64,000 nucleotides of DNA from Terriglobia bacterium (GTDB lineage: Bacteria > Acidobacteriota > Terriglobia > Terriglobales > Acidobacteriaceae): positions 124,001 to 188,000 of the forward strand of contig JAVUPY010000052.1 of NCBI GenBank assembly GCA_032252755.1. The letters are read 5' to 3'. Positions 8,994 through 17,495 of the stretch are shown here, piece by piece. The stretch's first letter is position 1. Every line of letters begins with the position of its first letter. Below the pieces are notes generated by a model that saw only the letters and a list, made by a program, of their open reading frames with translations, was not told the origin of the DNA and searched no databases. The translations under genes were made by a program, and so were the position numbers.

Positions 8994-9776
8994 CTACTTT
9001 CCCTTTAATCCCAGTTCCACCATAACCATCTGCAGGTCGCGCCAGGCTTCTTTCTTCTGGCGGGGGTCGCGCAGCAGGTAGGCGGGGTGGTAGGTGACGG
9101 CCAGTTTCGCGCCTTCCCAGGAGGGGTCGCGCTCGGAGGCGTTCTTCGGGAGCATGGGCGAGAACTCGTAGAAACGGCCGCGGAGGTTGATCATGGAGTC
9201 GTTGACGCCGAGCAGCGTTTTGGCCGCGACGGCTCCGAGGGCCACGATGACCTTGGGCCGGATGACGGCGATCTGGCGCATCAGGAACGGACCGCAGGTG
9301 TCGCACTCGTCGCGCTCGGGGGTGCGGTTCCCCGGGGGACGGCACTTCACGACGTTGGCGATGTAGACCTGCTCGCGCTGGAGTCCCATGGCGGCAATCA
9401 TGTTGTTGAGCAACTGGCCGGCTCGCCCGACGAAGGGCTCGCCCTGCTCATCTTCATCCGCCCCCGGCCCCTCACCGACGAACATCAGTTCGGCATTCGG
9501 ATTCCCGACGCCAAAGACGATCTGCTTGCGTCCTTGCTTGTGCAGCTTGCAGCGCGTGCAGTCGCCGAGGTCTTCGCGAATGAACGTCAAGGCCGCAGGA
9601 CGATCCTGAAGTACGGGCAGTTTCTTAGGCATGGGCTCGGATTCGGACGCTGCGATTGTATCAATCACGGCAGTGTCGGTCGCGAACTCCACCGGCCGAC
9701 GATAGAGATCGTAGATACCCATCTCGCGGTAGAAGCGCAGACGTTCGACTAGAGCTTCGCGGGTGGTGGAGTTCAT
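8994..9776 (-). CDS. uracil-DNA glycosylase, type 4 (4Fe-4S)
   Basis: This base-excision enzyme of about 260 residues removes uracil from DNA. Diagnostic features are the iron-sulphur cysteines CTRCKL and, later, KCRPPGNRTPERDECDTC; the active-site motif GEGPGADEDEQGEPFVGRAG; and the C-terminal YHPAYLLR. I chose ATG 9776, which gives an N-terminus (REALVERLRFYREMGIYDLY) that reads as protein; the frame also opens at 9851 but that would overlap the neighbouring gene and adds residues of no clear character. No good Shine-Dalgarno precedes either start. Type-4 enzymes are typical of thermophiles and of phyla including Acidobacteriota. Confidence 0.9.
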   Translation of the reverse strand: MNSTTREALVERLRFYREMGIYDLYRRPVEFATDTAVIDTIAASESEPMPKKLPVLQDRPAALTFIREDLGDCTRCKLHKQGRKQIVFGVGNPNAELMFVGEGPGADEDEQGEPFVGRAGQLLNNMIAAMGLQREQVYIANVVKCRPPGNRTPERDECDTCGPFLMRQIAVIRPKVIVALGAVAAKTLLGVNDSMINLRGRFYEFSPMLPKNASERDPSWEGAKLAVTYHPAYLLRDPRQKKEAWRDLQMVMVELGLKGK

Positions 9777-9826
9777 GAGGAGGATTTTACTAGAATGCGA
9801 GGAGCCTAGTTCGGCGATCCTCCCTC

Positions 9827-10906
9827 TCAGTTGGGCATGATTCCCCCACAACTTATCCGGAAATAGGGAATATCAACTGTTGTAAGGCCAAGATAGACTC
9901 GCGTGTCCTTCGGCATCTGCTCATATTTGTCTGTATTGCGATCAATGAGAAGTTGGCCGTCAAAATTGCCACAGTTAACATTCAGCAGGAAGTACCGTTC
10001 GCCAGGCAGAAACACGCTGTTGTGAAGGTTTGAGCAATAAAATGGGCCTTTCATCCCCTCTCCCAATGTGAATGCCAGAGAAGACTTGTCGCCGATCAGT
10101 AGCTCCTGAGGTCCTTTCTCTTTAGGCTCCTTAAATCCGACCCCGCTTGAGAACAGCCGGTTGTAATCTCTGGAACTGAACGAAAAGAACGCGGAATCCC
10201 CAGGCATCAAACTGCTTCTGGGGATGTCATATGCATTCACGTCTCCGATGTCAGTTACTTTGTCACCATCAAAGTACCTTAAGTGCAGGTCGCCTTTTTC
10301 GGTTGGGACAGAGAAATAGATTCCCCTCCTGCCGAGGAAGTAGTCGTAAGCCGGAAACGTTTTGAGAACTGGGGTCAAGTTCCCTGAAGGGAGGTCGTAG
10401 CGCCAGAGTTCGCCCTTCTCCGAATACAGCTGCGCGCCTTTAGAGTCATAGAATTCATCTTTAATGAGATAAAGACTGTTAGAGTCTTTAGACCACTGAA
10501 ACTCTCCGTCTCGAAAGAATGATTGGCCAATCGGTTTTGGTTTCCTATAGATCGAATCTACATGCGTTACTTCCTTAACGCTTTCGCCGGGACTGACAAT
10601 ATAAAGGACCCCGTTCGTAACCGCTGCGATTCGCTTCTTATCGGGCGAAACCAAGAAATCGGTAATACGGCCGCGCATTATAGTCGGTGCCGCCGGTGTG
10701 ATCTCGTCGGAGTATTTGAGCTCGTCTCCAATGGAATAAAAGAATGAGCCCTCAGCCTTTGCGGGGAAGGTAGTCGGATGAAAATCGATGATGTTGGACG
10801 CTACGTAATTTGACTCGAATGTGAACCACAAAAACACAAAGGCGCCGGCTACAAGCACAATCACCACGCCAAGTGAGATAAATACCCACTTCCAAACCCT
10901 TCTCAT
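9827..10906 (-). CDS. membrane-anchored beta-propeller-like protein, unknown function
   Basis: This 359-residue protein has one N-terminal membrane helix (about residues 7-30), and the rest is likely periplasmic. The body has repeated beta-rich segments such as ITDFLVSPDKKRIAAVTNGVLYIV and FQWSKDSNSLYLIKDEFYD, typical of TolB/WD40-like blades, but no catalytic motif is seen. Its base composition is visibly more AT-rich than that of the flanking genes (AAA, GAA and TCA codons are frequent), hinting at a different history. It ends 50 bases before the glycosylase start on the same strand. I cannot assign a function. Confidence 0.6.
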   Translation of the reverse strand: MRRVWKWVFISLGVVIVLVAGAFVFLWFTFESNYVASNIIDFHPTTFPAKAEGSFFYSIGDELKYSDEITPAAPTIMRGRITDFLVSPDKKRIAAVTNGVLYIVSPGESVKEVTHVDSIYRKPKPIGQSFFRDGEFQWSKDSNSLYLIKDEFYDSKGAQLYSEKGELWRYDLPSGNLTPVLKTFPAYDYFLGRRGIYFSVPTEKGDLHLRYFDGDKVTDIGDVNAYDIPRSSLMPGDSAFFSFSSRDYNRLFSSGVGFKEPKEKGPQELLIGDKSSLAFTLGEGMKGPFYCSNLHNSVFLPGERYFLLNVNCGNFDGQLLIDRNTDKYEQMPKDTRVYLGLTTVDIPYFRISCGGIMPN

Positions 10907-11013
10907 GATTTGGCCTCAGCTGTACTCACCGAACGCATCGTATTGACTCTAACGCCAGAAGCGCTGCCGACAAATGATCTTTTCTCACTTTTCACCATTC
11001 TGGGTAAGAGAAT

Positions 11014-11091
11014 GCAGGTCCCTCGACTGCGGTCGCGACGCGCTAACTACGGCGCGTGAAAAGCAGGCGCGATCCTCGCTCGGAATGACGG
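11014..11091. repeat. intergenic GC-rich repeat with internal palindromes
   Basis: The gene-free stretch 10907-11112 contains GCAGGTCCCTCGACTGCGGTCGC, GCGCTAACTACGGCGCG (a short hairpin) and TCGCTCGGAATGACG in sequence. The layout resembles dispersed non-coding elements often seen between acidobacterial genes, but I see no second copy within this window. The functional state is unknown. Confidence 0.4.
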
Positions 11092-11112
11092 GTTCGTGGA
11101 GTACGTAGGGTA

Positions 11113-12330
11113 CTAGGATGACACCGTGAGCGGCTGCTTTTTACGAAGTGTTACGGCTACGTCGAGAATATGCCGGGCGATTTCGAGCTTTGGGGCTTCG
11201 GGGAGTTCGATCGTCTGGTCGGCGGTGACGATGGTTACGGCGTTGCGGTCGGAGTTGAAGCCGATCGCGGAGTTTGAGACGTCGTTGAGGACGATGGCGT
11301 CGACGCGCTTTTTTGCCAGCTTTTTGCGGGCGTTTTCGAGGCCGTTTTCGGTTTCGGCGGCGAAGCCGATCAGGATGTGCTTGTCGAAGCGGGCGGCACC
11401 TAACTCGGCGAGGATGTCGGGGTTCGGTTCGAGTTCCAGCGAAACTGCTTTTTCGCGCTTGATCTTATGCGAGGAGGCTTCGCGCACGCGGTAATCTCCT
11501 ACAGCGGCGGCCTTGATAACGATAGTTGCATCGGGGAAGCGAACCATTACGGCATCGCGCATCTGCTGCGCGGTTTCGACGGGGACGAATTCGGCGGCCG
11601 AGGGTGGTTGCAGGGCTGCGGGGCCGCTGACGAGAATTACCTTGGCGCCGCGGCGGATGGCGGCTTCGGCGATGGCGTAGCCCATCTTGCCGCTGGAACG
11701 GTTGCCGAGGAAGCGCACGGGATCGATCGGCTCGTAGGTTGGACCGGCAGTCACCAAGACGGTCTCGCCCTTCAGGTCCTGCGAGACGCCGAGGGTTTCG
11801 AGCGTAGCTTCGACGATGGTTTCGGGCTCGGCCAGGCGGCCGGCGCCGACCATGCCGCAGGCGAGATAGCCGCTGCCGGGCTCGACGATCTTCACGCCGC
11901 GCTGACGCAGGGTTTCGAGGTTCTTGCGCGTGGCTTCGTGCTCCCACATGTTGACGTTCATTGCCGGAGCGACGATTACCGGAGCCTTTGTCGCGAGATA
12001 GAGAGTCGTCAGGAAATCGTTGGCGATTCCGTTGGCGAACTTCGCGAGCAAATCAGCCGTCGCAGGAACTACGAGCAGGGCGTCGATGGACTGAGCGATG
12101 GCGATGTGCTCTACGGCGGATTCGACGTTGGGCTCGGCGTGGCCCTCGCCGAACATGTCGGTGATGACTTTTTCGCCGGAGAGAGCCGCGAAGGTTAGCG
12201 GGCGAACGAACTCCTGAGCGGCGCGGGTCATTACGACCTGCACCTGGATGCCGCGATCCTGTAACTGGCGCATGACTTCCGCCGCCTTGTAGGCTGCAAT
12301 GCCGCCGCTGACGCCGAGTGCGATTTTCAT
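11113..12330 (-). CDS. coaBC: bifunctional phosphopantothenoylcysteine decarboxylase / phosphopantothenate-cysteine ligase
   Basis: This 405-residue fusion carries out two consecutive steps of coenzyme A synthesis. The N-terminal CoaC flavoprotein shows GVSGGIAAYKAAE, an active-site His in SAVEHIAIAQ, PAMNVNMWEH and the catalytic Cys in SGYLACGMVGAGRL. The C-terminal CoaB domain starts near residue 190 with VLVTAGPTYEPIDPVRFLGNRSSGKMG and continues with a lysine-rich strand. Length matches the family. It lies at the end of the msbA-yicC-gmk-rpoZ run, a common gmk-rpoZ-coaBC order, although a 213-base repeat-bearing gap separates it from rpoZ. Confidence 0.95.
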   Translation of the reverse strand: MKIALGVSGGIAAYKAAEVMRQLQDRGIQVQVVMTRAAQEFVRPLTFAALSGEKVITDMFGEGHAEPNVESAVEHIAIAQSIDALLVVPATADLLAKFANGIANDFLTTLYLATKAPVIVAPAMNVNMWEHEATRKNLETLRQRGVKIVEPGSGYLACGMVGAGRLAEPETIVEATLETLGVSQDLKGETVLVTAGPTYEPIDPVRFLGNRSSGKMGYAIAEAAIRRGAKVILVSGPAALQPPSAAEFVPVETAQQMRDAVMVRFPDATIVIKAAAVGDYRVREASSHKIKREKAVSLELEPNPDILAELGAARFDKHILIGFAAETENGLENARKKLAKKRVDAIVLNDVSNSAIGFNSDRNAVTIVTADQTIELPEAPKLEIARHILDVAVTLRKKQPLTVSS

Positions 12331-12432
12331 AACGATATTCCGCAGTAGAACTATCAGCGGGTCCCGGATGAAGAGTGGGACCTCTAGCGATTTAGATGGT
12401 GCGGTCGCGGAAAAGTAACACAGCCAGAACCT

Positions 12433-12528
12433 CAGGGGCTAAAGCCCCCGCTCTTTTGCGACTCAGTACGGCACGACTGAAGCCGTGCTCAAAGCTGGGC
12501 GGTGTACGGCACGGCTGAAGCCGTGCCC
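12433..12528. repeat. three successive hairpins of the GGCTGAAGCC type
   Basis: In the gap between rpoZ and coaBC, three short palindromic units share a central GCTaAAGC/CTGAAGCC loop: GGGGCTAAAGCCCC (12435-12448), GGCACGACTGAAGCCGTGC (12470-12488, one mismatch) and GGCACGGCTGAAGCCGTGCC (12508-12527). The last two are near copies. They resemble REP-like extragenic palindromes and could shape or stabilise the operon mRNA. No coding frame is credible in 12331-12543. Confidence 0.7.
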
Positions 12529-12543
12529 TGATACAGCCCAGCG

Positions 12544-12789
12544 CTACGCTTCTTCCTTGTTGCTGAGCGCCTGGTCGAGCAGTTCGTTGGCTGCTTCGGC
12601 CGCCGTCTTCTGCTTTTCCGGGATGATCCACTTGACCTTGTCGGCGTGGATTTCCGCTTCGGCAATACGGCAGGGTTTGCGCGAGGTCGTTTCGACCATC
12701 GGCTTGGCGCCGTTCTGAAGCTGACGCGCGCGGCGCGCCGCCACCAGTACGTATCGATAGTTGCTGTCGAATCCTTTTACTAACTCCAT
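12544..12789 (-). CDS. rpoZ: RNA polymerase omega subunit
   Basis: This 81-residue omega subunit helps assemble beta' into core RNA polymerase. The region YRYVLVAARRARQLQNGAKPMVE corresponds to the conserved helix that reads (Y/F)-x-L-x-xx-A-x-R-A-(R/K)-Q in the family, followed by the acidic C-terminal tail. The start ATG at 12789 lies 21 bases downstream of gmk, the usual gmk-rpoZ arrangement, which adds support despite the short sequence. Confidence 0.88.
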   Translation of the reverse strand: MELVKGFDSNYRYVLVAARRARQLQNGAKPMVETTSRKPCRIAEAEIHADKVKWIIPEKQKTAAEAANELLDQALSNKEEA

Positions 12790-12810
12790 ACTTCTCTCCC
12801 CTTGAAAGCA

Positions 12811-13524
12811 CTACTTGCGGATCGCCGTTGACTCTGGCGCAAAAGAAGCCAGAATCGGCTGAATCCGGTCATGAACATTGACCAACTGACGAGCGTCGGC
12901 CAATTCTTTCATCTCGCGCTCCTGGGCTGTGGGCTCGCCGCCGGCGTGCTTGCGCCGTTCGGTCAGGATGATGGCCCGCAATGCCTCGGTCGAGCGCTCG
13001 AGATCATCGTTGACGAGAATATAGTCATATTCCCGATAATCTTCAATCTCACGCGAGGCGGTCTTCAGCCTTCGCTGGATAATTTCCTGGTCGCGGACGT
13101 TCTCTGCCGAACTCCGCAGCTTCAACCTTCTTTCCAACTCATCCCGGTTCGGCGGCAGGACGAAGATGCTCACGCGCATTTTCTGAGGAAGGGCTTTACG
13201 GACCTGGGCCGCCCCTTGCACATCAATATCGAGGAGCAGGTCCCTTCCCCTGGCGTGAGCCTCGTCGACAAAACGTTTTGCGGTTCCGTAATAGTTCCCA
13301 AAGACGTCCGCGTGTTCGAGGAATGCGCCTTCGCTGATCATCTGCTCGAAGGTTTCGCGGTTCACGTAATAGTATTCGCGGCCGTTGCTTTCTCTGCCGC
13401 GCGGACGGCGCGTGGTGTAAGAGACCGAGAAGTCCAATCCCGGAACCAGGCTCAAAATTCTGCCAACCAGAGTCGACTTGCCGGAGCCTGACGGCGCCGA
13501 AATGATGAAGACCAGATCACTCAT
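12811..13524 (-). CDS. gmk: guanylate kinase
   Basis: This 237-residue enzyme phosphorylates GMP to GDP. The P-loop is SAPSGSGKST near residue 10. The GMP-binding segment includes SYTTRRPRGRESNGREYYYV and FLEHADVFGNYYGT, and the lid helix reads RRLKTASREIEDYREYDYILVNDDLE. It is about 30 residues longer at the C-terminus than E. coli Gmk. The ATG overlaps the yicC stop by 4 bases, implying translational coupling. Confidence 0.95.
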   Translation of the reverse strand: MSDLVFIISAPSGSGKSTLVGRILSLVPGLDFSVSYTTRRPRGRESNGREYYYVNRETFEQMISEGAFLEHADVFGNYYGTAKRFVDEAHARGRDLLLDIDVQGAAQVRKALPQKMRVSIFVLPPNRDELERRLKLRSSAENVRDQEIIQRRLKTASREIEDYREYDYILVNDDLERSTEALRAIILTERRKHAGGEPTAQEREMKELADARQLVNVHDRIQPILASFAPESTAIRK

Positions 13525-14408
13525 TCTATGTTCTGTACCTGCTCCCTCGATTTCTCGATATCCGCTTTCATGGCCAGCCCGAGTTCGGTGATGCGCAGAG
13601 CTTCGCCGCTTACGCCCGAGGTCTTGGACAGCATGGTGTTAGCCTCGCGGTTCATCTCCTGCAGCAGGAAGTCCATCTTCTTTCCGGCCTCGCGGGCTTC
13701 GCCCATGAACCCGAGGAAGTGCTGGATGTGCGTCTTCATGCGCACGATCTCTTCCTGGATGTCGGTGCGATCGGCGAGCAGTGCGGCCTCCTGCAAGAGG
13801 CGGTCGGGATCGCTCTGGTTACCGATGAGTTCCTGCAATCTTGATTGTACTTTCTCGAGGTAGGCCTGCAATACCACGGAGCGCAGCTTCTCGACCTCTT
13901 CTGTCCCTTTTTGGAGATGCTCCATGCGCTGTTTCAGTTCGTGAACGATCGTTTGGCCTTCCTGCAGGCGCATGTCGTCGAGCTTGCGAACGGCTTCTTC
14001 TAGCTTCGCGAGGACGGCTGCCTGCAGGCCGGTGTCGTCGGGCATCTCGTCGCCACCGGCGAGAACGCCGTTGAGCCGGAAGATGATATTTAGATCGGGC
14101 TCGCCGGTGAGGCCGAGTTCACCGCTGATTTTGCGGAAGGCTGCGACGTAACCGGCGACCATCTCGCGATTGACGCTGACGCCGGCGGTCTCGGTGCGCT
14201 CGAGCTTGATGGTGATTTCGAGGTGGCCGCGCTGCATGTGCTCTTTCACGAGCTTGCGGACGCGCATCTCGAGCGCGTCGGAGTTGGCGGGCAGGCGCAG
14301 GTGGAGGTCTAGGAAACGGTGGTTGACTGATTTCACGTTCACGGTGAACGAGAACTCGCCGTGCTGTTCCTTGGACTGCGCAAAACCGGTCATGGAGCGA
14401 ATGGGCAT
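13521..14408 (-). CDS. yicC: YicC family endoribonuclease-like protein
   Basis: This 295-residue YicC/YloC protein starts MPIRSMTGFAQSKEQHGEF, the family signature, and ends with the conserved DUF1732 block containing DRTDIQEEIVRMKTHIQHF and GKKMDFLLQEMNREANTM. E. coli YicC is an endoribonuclease linked to RyhB decay; the exact target here is unknown. It is coupled to gmk downstream (4-base overlap) and starts 2 bases after the ABC transporter stop, giving a tight operon. Confidence 0.92.
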   Translation of the reverse strand: MPIRSMTGFAQSKEQHGEFSFTVNVKSVNHRFLDLHLRLPANSDALEMRVRKLVKEHMQRGHLEITIKLERTETAGVSVNREMVAGYVAAFRKISGELGLTGEPDLNIIFRLNGVLAGGDEMPDDTGLQAAVLAKLEEAVRKLDDMRLQEGQTIVHELKQRMEHLQKGTEEVEKLRSVVLQAYLEKVQSRLQELIGNQSDPDRLLQEAALLADRTDIQEEIVRMKTHIQHFLGFMGEAREAGKKMDFLLQEMNREANTMLSKTSGVSGEALRITELGLAMKADIEKSREQVQNIE

Positions 14409-14410
14409 AG

Positions 14411-16267
14411 TCAGTCTGCGTGCTCCGCCGGGGCACTCCTCGGCGGCTCGATATCGACGAACTGCAGGTCATAGAGCCGGCGATAGGTTCCGAGGCGGGC
14501 TACTAAATCTTCGTGAGTTCCAATATCGCTGATTTGGCCGTTCTCAAGCACGACAATTCTGTCGGCGCGTCTCACCGTCGACAACCGGTGCGCGATTACG
14601 AACACTGTCCGGTTGGCCATGAGGTTCTGCAAGGCGGCCTGGACGAGGGCTTCGGACTCGGTATCGAGCGCAGAGGTGGCCTCGTCGAGAATGAGGATGG
14701 GAGCGTTTTTCAGCAGGGCGCGGGCAATGCTGATGCGCTGGCGCTCGCCGCCGGACAGGCGGAAGCCGCGCTCGCCGATCATGGTGTCATAGCCCTCGGG
14801 CATGTTCATGATGAAGTCGTGCGCGAGAGCCGCGTGTGCCGCCTGCAACACCTTCTCCTGCGAGACGTGCGGCTGGCCGTAGGCGATGTTGTTGCGCACG
14901 GTGTCGTTGAAGAGAATGGTGTCCTGCGTGACGATGCCGATCTGTGAGCGAAGAGAGGGGAGCGTCACATCGCGGACGTCGTGGCCGTCGACGAAGATGC
15001 TGCCGCCGGTCACGTCGAAGAAGCGGGGGATGAGGTGGACCAGGGTGGTCTTGCCGGAGCCGCTTGAGCCGACGATGGCGAGGACTTCTCCGGCCGGCAC
15101 ATGCAGATTCACGCCGCTCAGAACCTCGCGCTCATTGCCATTCTCGCCATAGGAAAAGCTGACATTGTCGAAGGCGATCTCGCTGCAAAAGGGCTTGAGG
15201 GCGACCGCGTTCGGCTTCTGAAGAACTTCATCCTGCTCGTCCATAAAACGAAAGATGGATTCCGAGGCGCCGAGGGCCTGCTGGAAGCTGTTGTAGAAGC
15301 CGGCGTATTTGCGGACCGGATCGTACAGGGCGAAGACGGCAATGATGAAGGAGAAGAAGACTCCGAGCGACATCCGGCTGTGATTGATCTGGTCTCGCCC
15401 AAGCAGAAGCAGGAGACTGATGGCGATAGAGGCGAGTATCTGCATCAGGGGAGAACTGATTGCGGCGACGGCAATGGAACGGATGTTGGCGCTGAACAGT
15501 CGCTTGGCGGCTCCGCGGAAGCGCGTCGTCTCCCAGAGTTCCATTCCGAAGGCTTTCACGATGCGATTACCGGAGATTGTCTCCTGCAGGATGTTCTGGA
15601 TCTCTGCGAGTTTGTCCTGGCCGCGGCGCGTGGTTCGGCGGACGTCGCGCCCGATGCGGGCGATGGAGAGGATGATGATCGGAATAAAGATCAGCAGGAC
15701 CCAGGCTAGCTGCTTGCCAAGGATGATGGCGAGAGCGGCGGTGAAGATCAGGATGAAGGTCTGCTGGATACACTCGGCCAGAACCGTCGACATTGCGGAC
15801 TGAACCTTCTCAATGTCGGTGACGATGGTCGAAATCAGGGTTCCGCTGGTGTGCTTCTGGAAGAACGCGGCGGACCGGCGCAGGAGCCTTTCGTAGAGAT
15901 CGTTGCGGAGATCGGTAATCAGGCCGAAACCAGCGAAATTCACCAGATAGGTGCCGAGGTAGTCGGCGATACCCATCAGGAGGGTCGCCATGACGAGAAG
16001 GTAGGCGACGATGGTCCATGCATTCGTGAAGTGACTTGGAACGAGTTGCTGAAGGTAGAGAGTGTGCGCCTTGCCGGCTAAGTGGAAAGTGAAGAGGACG
16101 ATGTCCTTGGATTGAGAGCCAGGGTTGAGGACGCGGTCCAGGATCGGCCGGACGAGAGCGATACGAAAGGCCGTGAGCAGGCCGACGCCCGCCATGAAAA
16201 CTACGGACGCGGAGAACTGCCACCAGTACGGTCGTATGTATCGAATGAGCCGAAGCAGTTGCCGCAT
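14411..16267 (-). CDS. MsbA-like ABC exporter (fused membrane and ATPase domains)
   Basis: This 618-residue half-transporter has six membrane helices within residues 1-330 and a C-terminal ATPase with Walker A GSSGSGKTT, signature LSGGERQRIS and Walker B ILILDEATSALD. It probably works as a homodimer that flips a lipid or lipid-linked substrate; lipid A core is the best guess in an outer-membrane bacterium, but sequence alone does not settle the substrate. It is the first gene of the run with yicC, gmk and rpoZ. Two in-frame N-terminal residues (MRQLLRLIRYIRPYWWQF) match the usual family start. Confidence 0.88.
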   Translation of the reverse strand: MRQLLRLIRYIRPYWWQFSASVVFMAGVGLLTAFRIALVRPILDRVLNPGSQSKDIVLFTFHLAGKAHTLYLQQLVPSHFTNAWTIVAYLLVMATLLMGIADYLGTYLVNFAGFGLITDLRNDLYERLLRRSAAFFQKHTSGTLISTIVTDIEKVQSAMSTVLAECIQQTFILIFTAALAIILGKQLAWVLLIFIPIIILSIARIGRDVRRTTRRGQDKLAEIQNILQETISGNRIVKAFGMELWETTRFRGAAKRLFSANIRSIAVAAISSPLMQILASIAISLLLLLGRDQINHSRMSLGVFFSFIIAVFALYDPVRKYAGFYNSFQQALGASESIFRFMDEQDEVLQKPNAVALKPFCSEIAFDNVSFSYGENGNEREVLSGVNLHVPAGEVLAIVGSSGSGKTTLVHLIPRFFDVTGGSIFVDGHDVRDVTLPSLRSQIGIVTQDTILFNDTVRNNIAYGQPHVSQEKVLQAAHAALAHDFIMNMPEGYDTMIGERGFRLSGGERQRISIARALLKNAPILILDEATSALDTESEALVQAALQNLMANRTVFVIAHRLSTVRRADRIVVLENGQISDIGTHEDLVARLGTYRRLYDLQFVDIEPPRSAPAEHAD

Positions 16268-16522
16268 AGAGTCGAACCGGCAGGCACGTCAGGACGGCGG
16301 CTACAGGACGCCTTATGCTCTGCGAATGGGGCGCAAGCACAGGATTCCCAAGGTCTGGGCCGGTAAGCGCTTATTCTACTGGACTGGAGCAGCGAAAGCC
16401 TAGGCCATAGGCACCTATGTTGCTGGAGTTTGGCCCTAGTACGAGAACCCGCAGTGATCTCCACGGCTGTCGATTTAGGCGACCCGGAGTGTATGCTTTC
16501 ATATATTCACATCGAGGATCCC

Positions 16523-16960
16523 GTGAAACGTGTTCTTCTCTTTTTCGCCGTGTTGTTTTCGGTCTCGGCCTTTGCCCAGTTCGTCGCCACCCAACCCGCC
16601 CTCATCCAGCCGCAGGAACTCGCAGCCATCCTAAATTCCAAACAGCCGAAGCCGCTGATCCTGAACGTCGGGCCGTACATGCTGTACGCGCAGGCGCACA
16701 TTCCGGGTGCGGAATATATCGGTGAGGGAGCCGATCCGAAGGGCCGGGAGGCGCTCCGCAATCGCGTGAAGAACGTTTCCAAGAAGCAGTTCATCGTGCT
16801 TTATTGCGGATGCTGTCCGTGGAACCACTGTCCCAACGTCCACCCGGCGTACAAGGAACTGTTCGATCTCGGGTTCAGGAACGTGAAGGTGCTCTACATC
16901 GCCGACAATCTTGGCGCCGACTGGGTTTATCGCGGCTATCCTACAGTGCGAGGGCGCTGA
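16523..16960 (+). CDS. exported rhodanese-like protein with a Cys-rich active loop
   Basis: This protein of about 145 residues starts at GTG 16523, with GAGG at 16514-16517. Residues 1-19 are a signal peptide ending in SAFA. The rhodanese fold is recognisable from LILNVGPYMLYAQAHIPGAEYI (the D-VR...HIPGA strand, with Asn for Asp) and the C-terminal WVYRGYPTVRG. The active loop reads YCGCCPWNHCPN, with four cysteines instead of the usual CRxGxR, so sulphur transfer is not assured and redox or metal binding is possible. A TlpA-like thioredoxin gene starts one base after its stop. Confidence 0.75.
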   Translation: MKRVLLFFAVLFSVSAFAQFVATQPALIQPQELAAILNSKQPKPLILNVGPYMLYAQAHIPGAEYIGEGADPKGREALRNRVKNVSKKQFIVLYCGCCPWNHCPNVHPAYKELFDLGFRNVKVLYIADNLGADWVYRGYPTVRGR

Positions 16961-16961
16961 A

Positions 16962-17492
16962 GTGAGCAAGCTATTTCTGTTGCCGTTACTGGCATACTTC
17001 GTCGTGGTACCTCTGCGAAAAGACTCACATCTGCCAACTGAGGCAGACGTGGGGCACCAGCACACGCCTGCTCAGTCATCGCAGGCGCCGGACTTCAGCC
17101 TTACCGATTTGAATGGGCAAAAACTCACGTTGTCGCAATTCAAAGGGAAGGTTGTACTGCTGGATTTCTGGGCGAGCTGGTGCACTCCGTGCCAGGCCGA
17201 AATACCCCAGTTCATCGAATGGCAGAAGAAATTTGGAGATCGGGGCTTCCAGGTGATCGGGATCTCGATGGATGATAACGAGAAAGCGGCGCGCAAGTTC
17301 CTGGAGCGCGTGAAACCGAACTACCCCATCGCAATGGGCAACACGAAGGTCGCCGAATCGTATGGGGGAATCCTGGGGCTACCGGCCAATATTGTGATCA
17401 CGCGCAACGGCCAGATCATGGCCAGACATATCGGGGTATCGGACTTAAAGAGCCTGGAGCAGGAGATTGAATTAGGACTTGCGATGAAATGA
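16962..17492 (+). CDS. TlpA/ResA-like thiol-disulphide oxidoreductase
   Basis: This membrane-tethered or secreted thioredoxin-fold protein of about 176 residues starts with GTG 16962 directly behind the rhodanese stop. An N-terminal hydrophobic stretch (about residues 3-18) precedes a short linker and the AhpC/TSA-Redoxin domain, which has APDFSLTDLNGQKLTLSQFKGK, the redox centre WASWCTPC (CxxC) and the cis-Pro region GLPANIVI. It probably reduces periplasmic disulphides, perhaps for the Cys-rich rhodanese next door. The linker DSHLPTEADVGHQHTP is encoded by a hairpin repeat that elsewhere is intergenic. Confidence 0.88.
   Translation: MSKLFLLPLLAYFVVVPLRKDSHLPTEADVGHQHTPAQSSQAPDFSLTDLNGQKLTLSQFKGKVVLLDFWASWCTPCQAEIPQFIEWQKKFGDRGFQVIGISMDDNEKAARKFLERVKPNYPIAMGNTKVAESYGGILGLPANIVITRNGQIMARHIGVSDLKSLEQEIELGLAMK
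17026..17056 (+). repeat. hairpin of the CCCCA/TGGGG family inside tlpA
   Basis: CACATCTGCC (17026-17035) faces GGCAGACGTG (17042-17051) with one A-C mismatch and a 6-nt loop, followed by the typical GGGCACC tail. The segment GGCAGACGTGGGGCACC matches the right half of the intergenic copies; CAGACGTGGGGCA is identical to 8970-8982. It falls within the linker codons between membrane segment and thioredoxin domain and keeps the frame open. Confidence 0.7.
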
Positions 17493-17495
17493 AGA

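Noticed and set aside
8848-9345. Arg/Pro-rich minus-strand frame over the glycosylase
   Set aside because: Out-of-frame shadow of the glycosylase; no homology features.
16268-16522. tRNA or small RNA gene between the ABC exporter and the rhodanese
   Set aside because: No cloverleaf or T-loop consensus could be built; no strong terminator.
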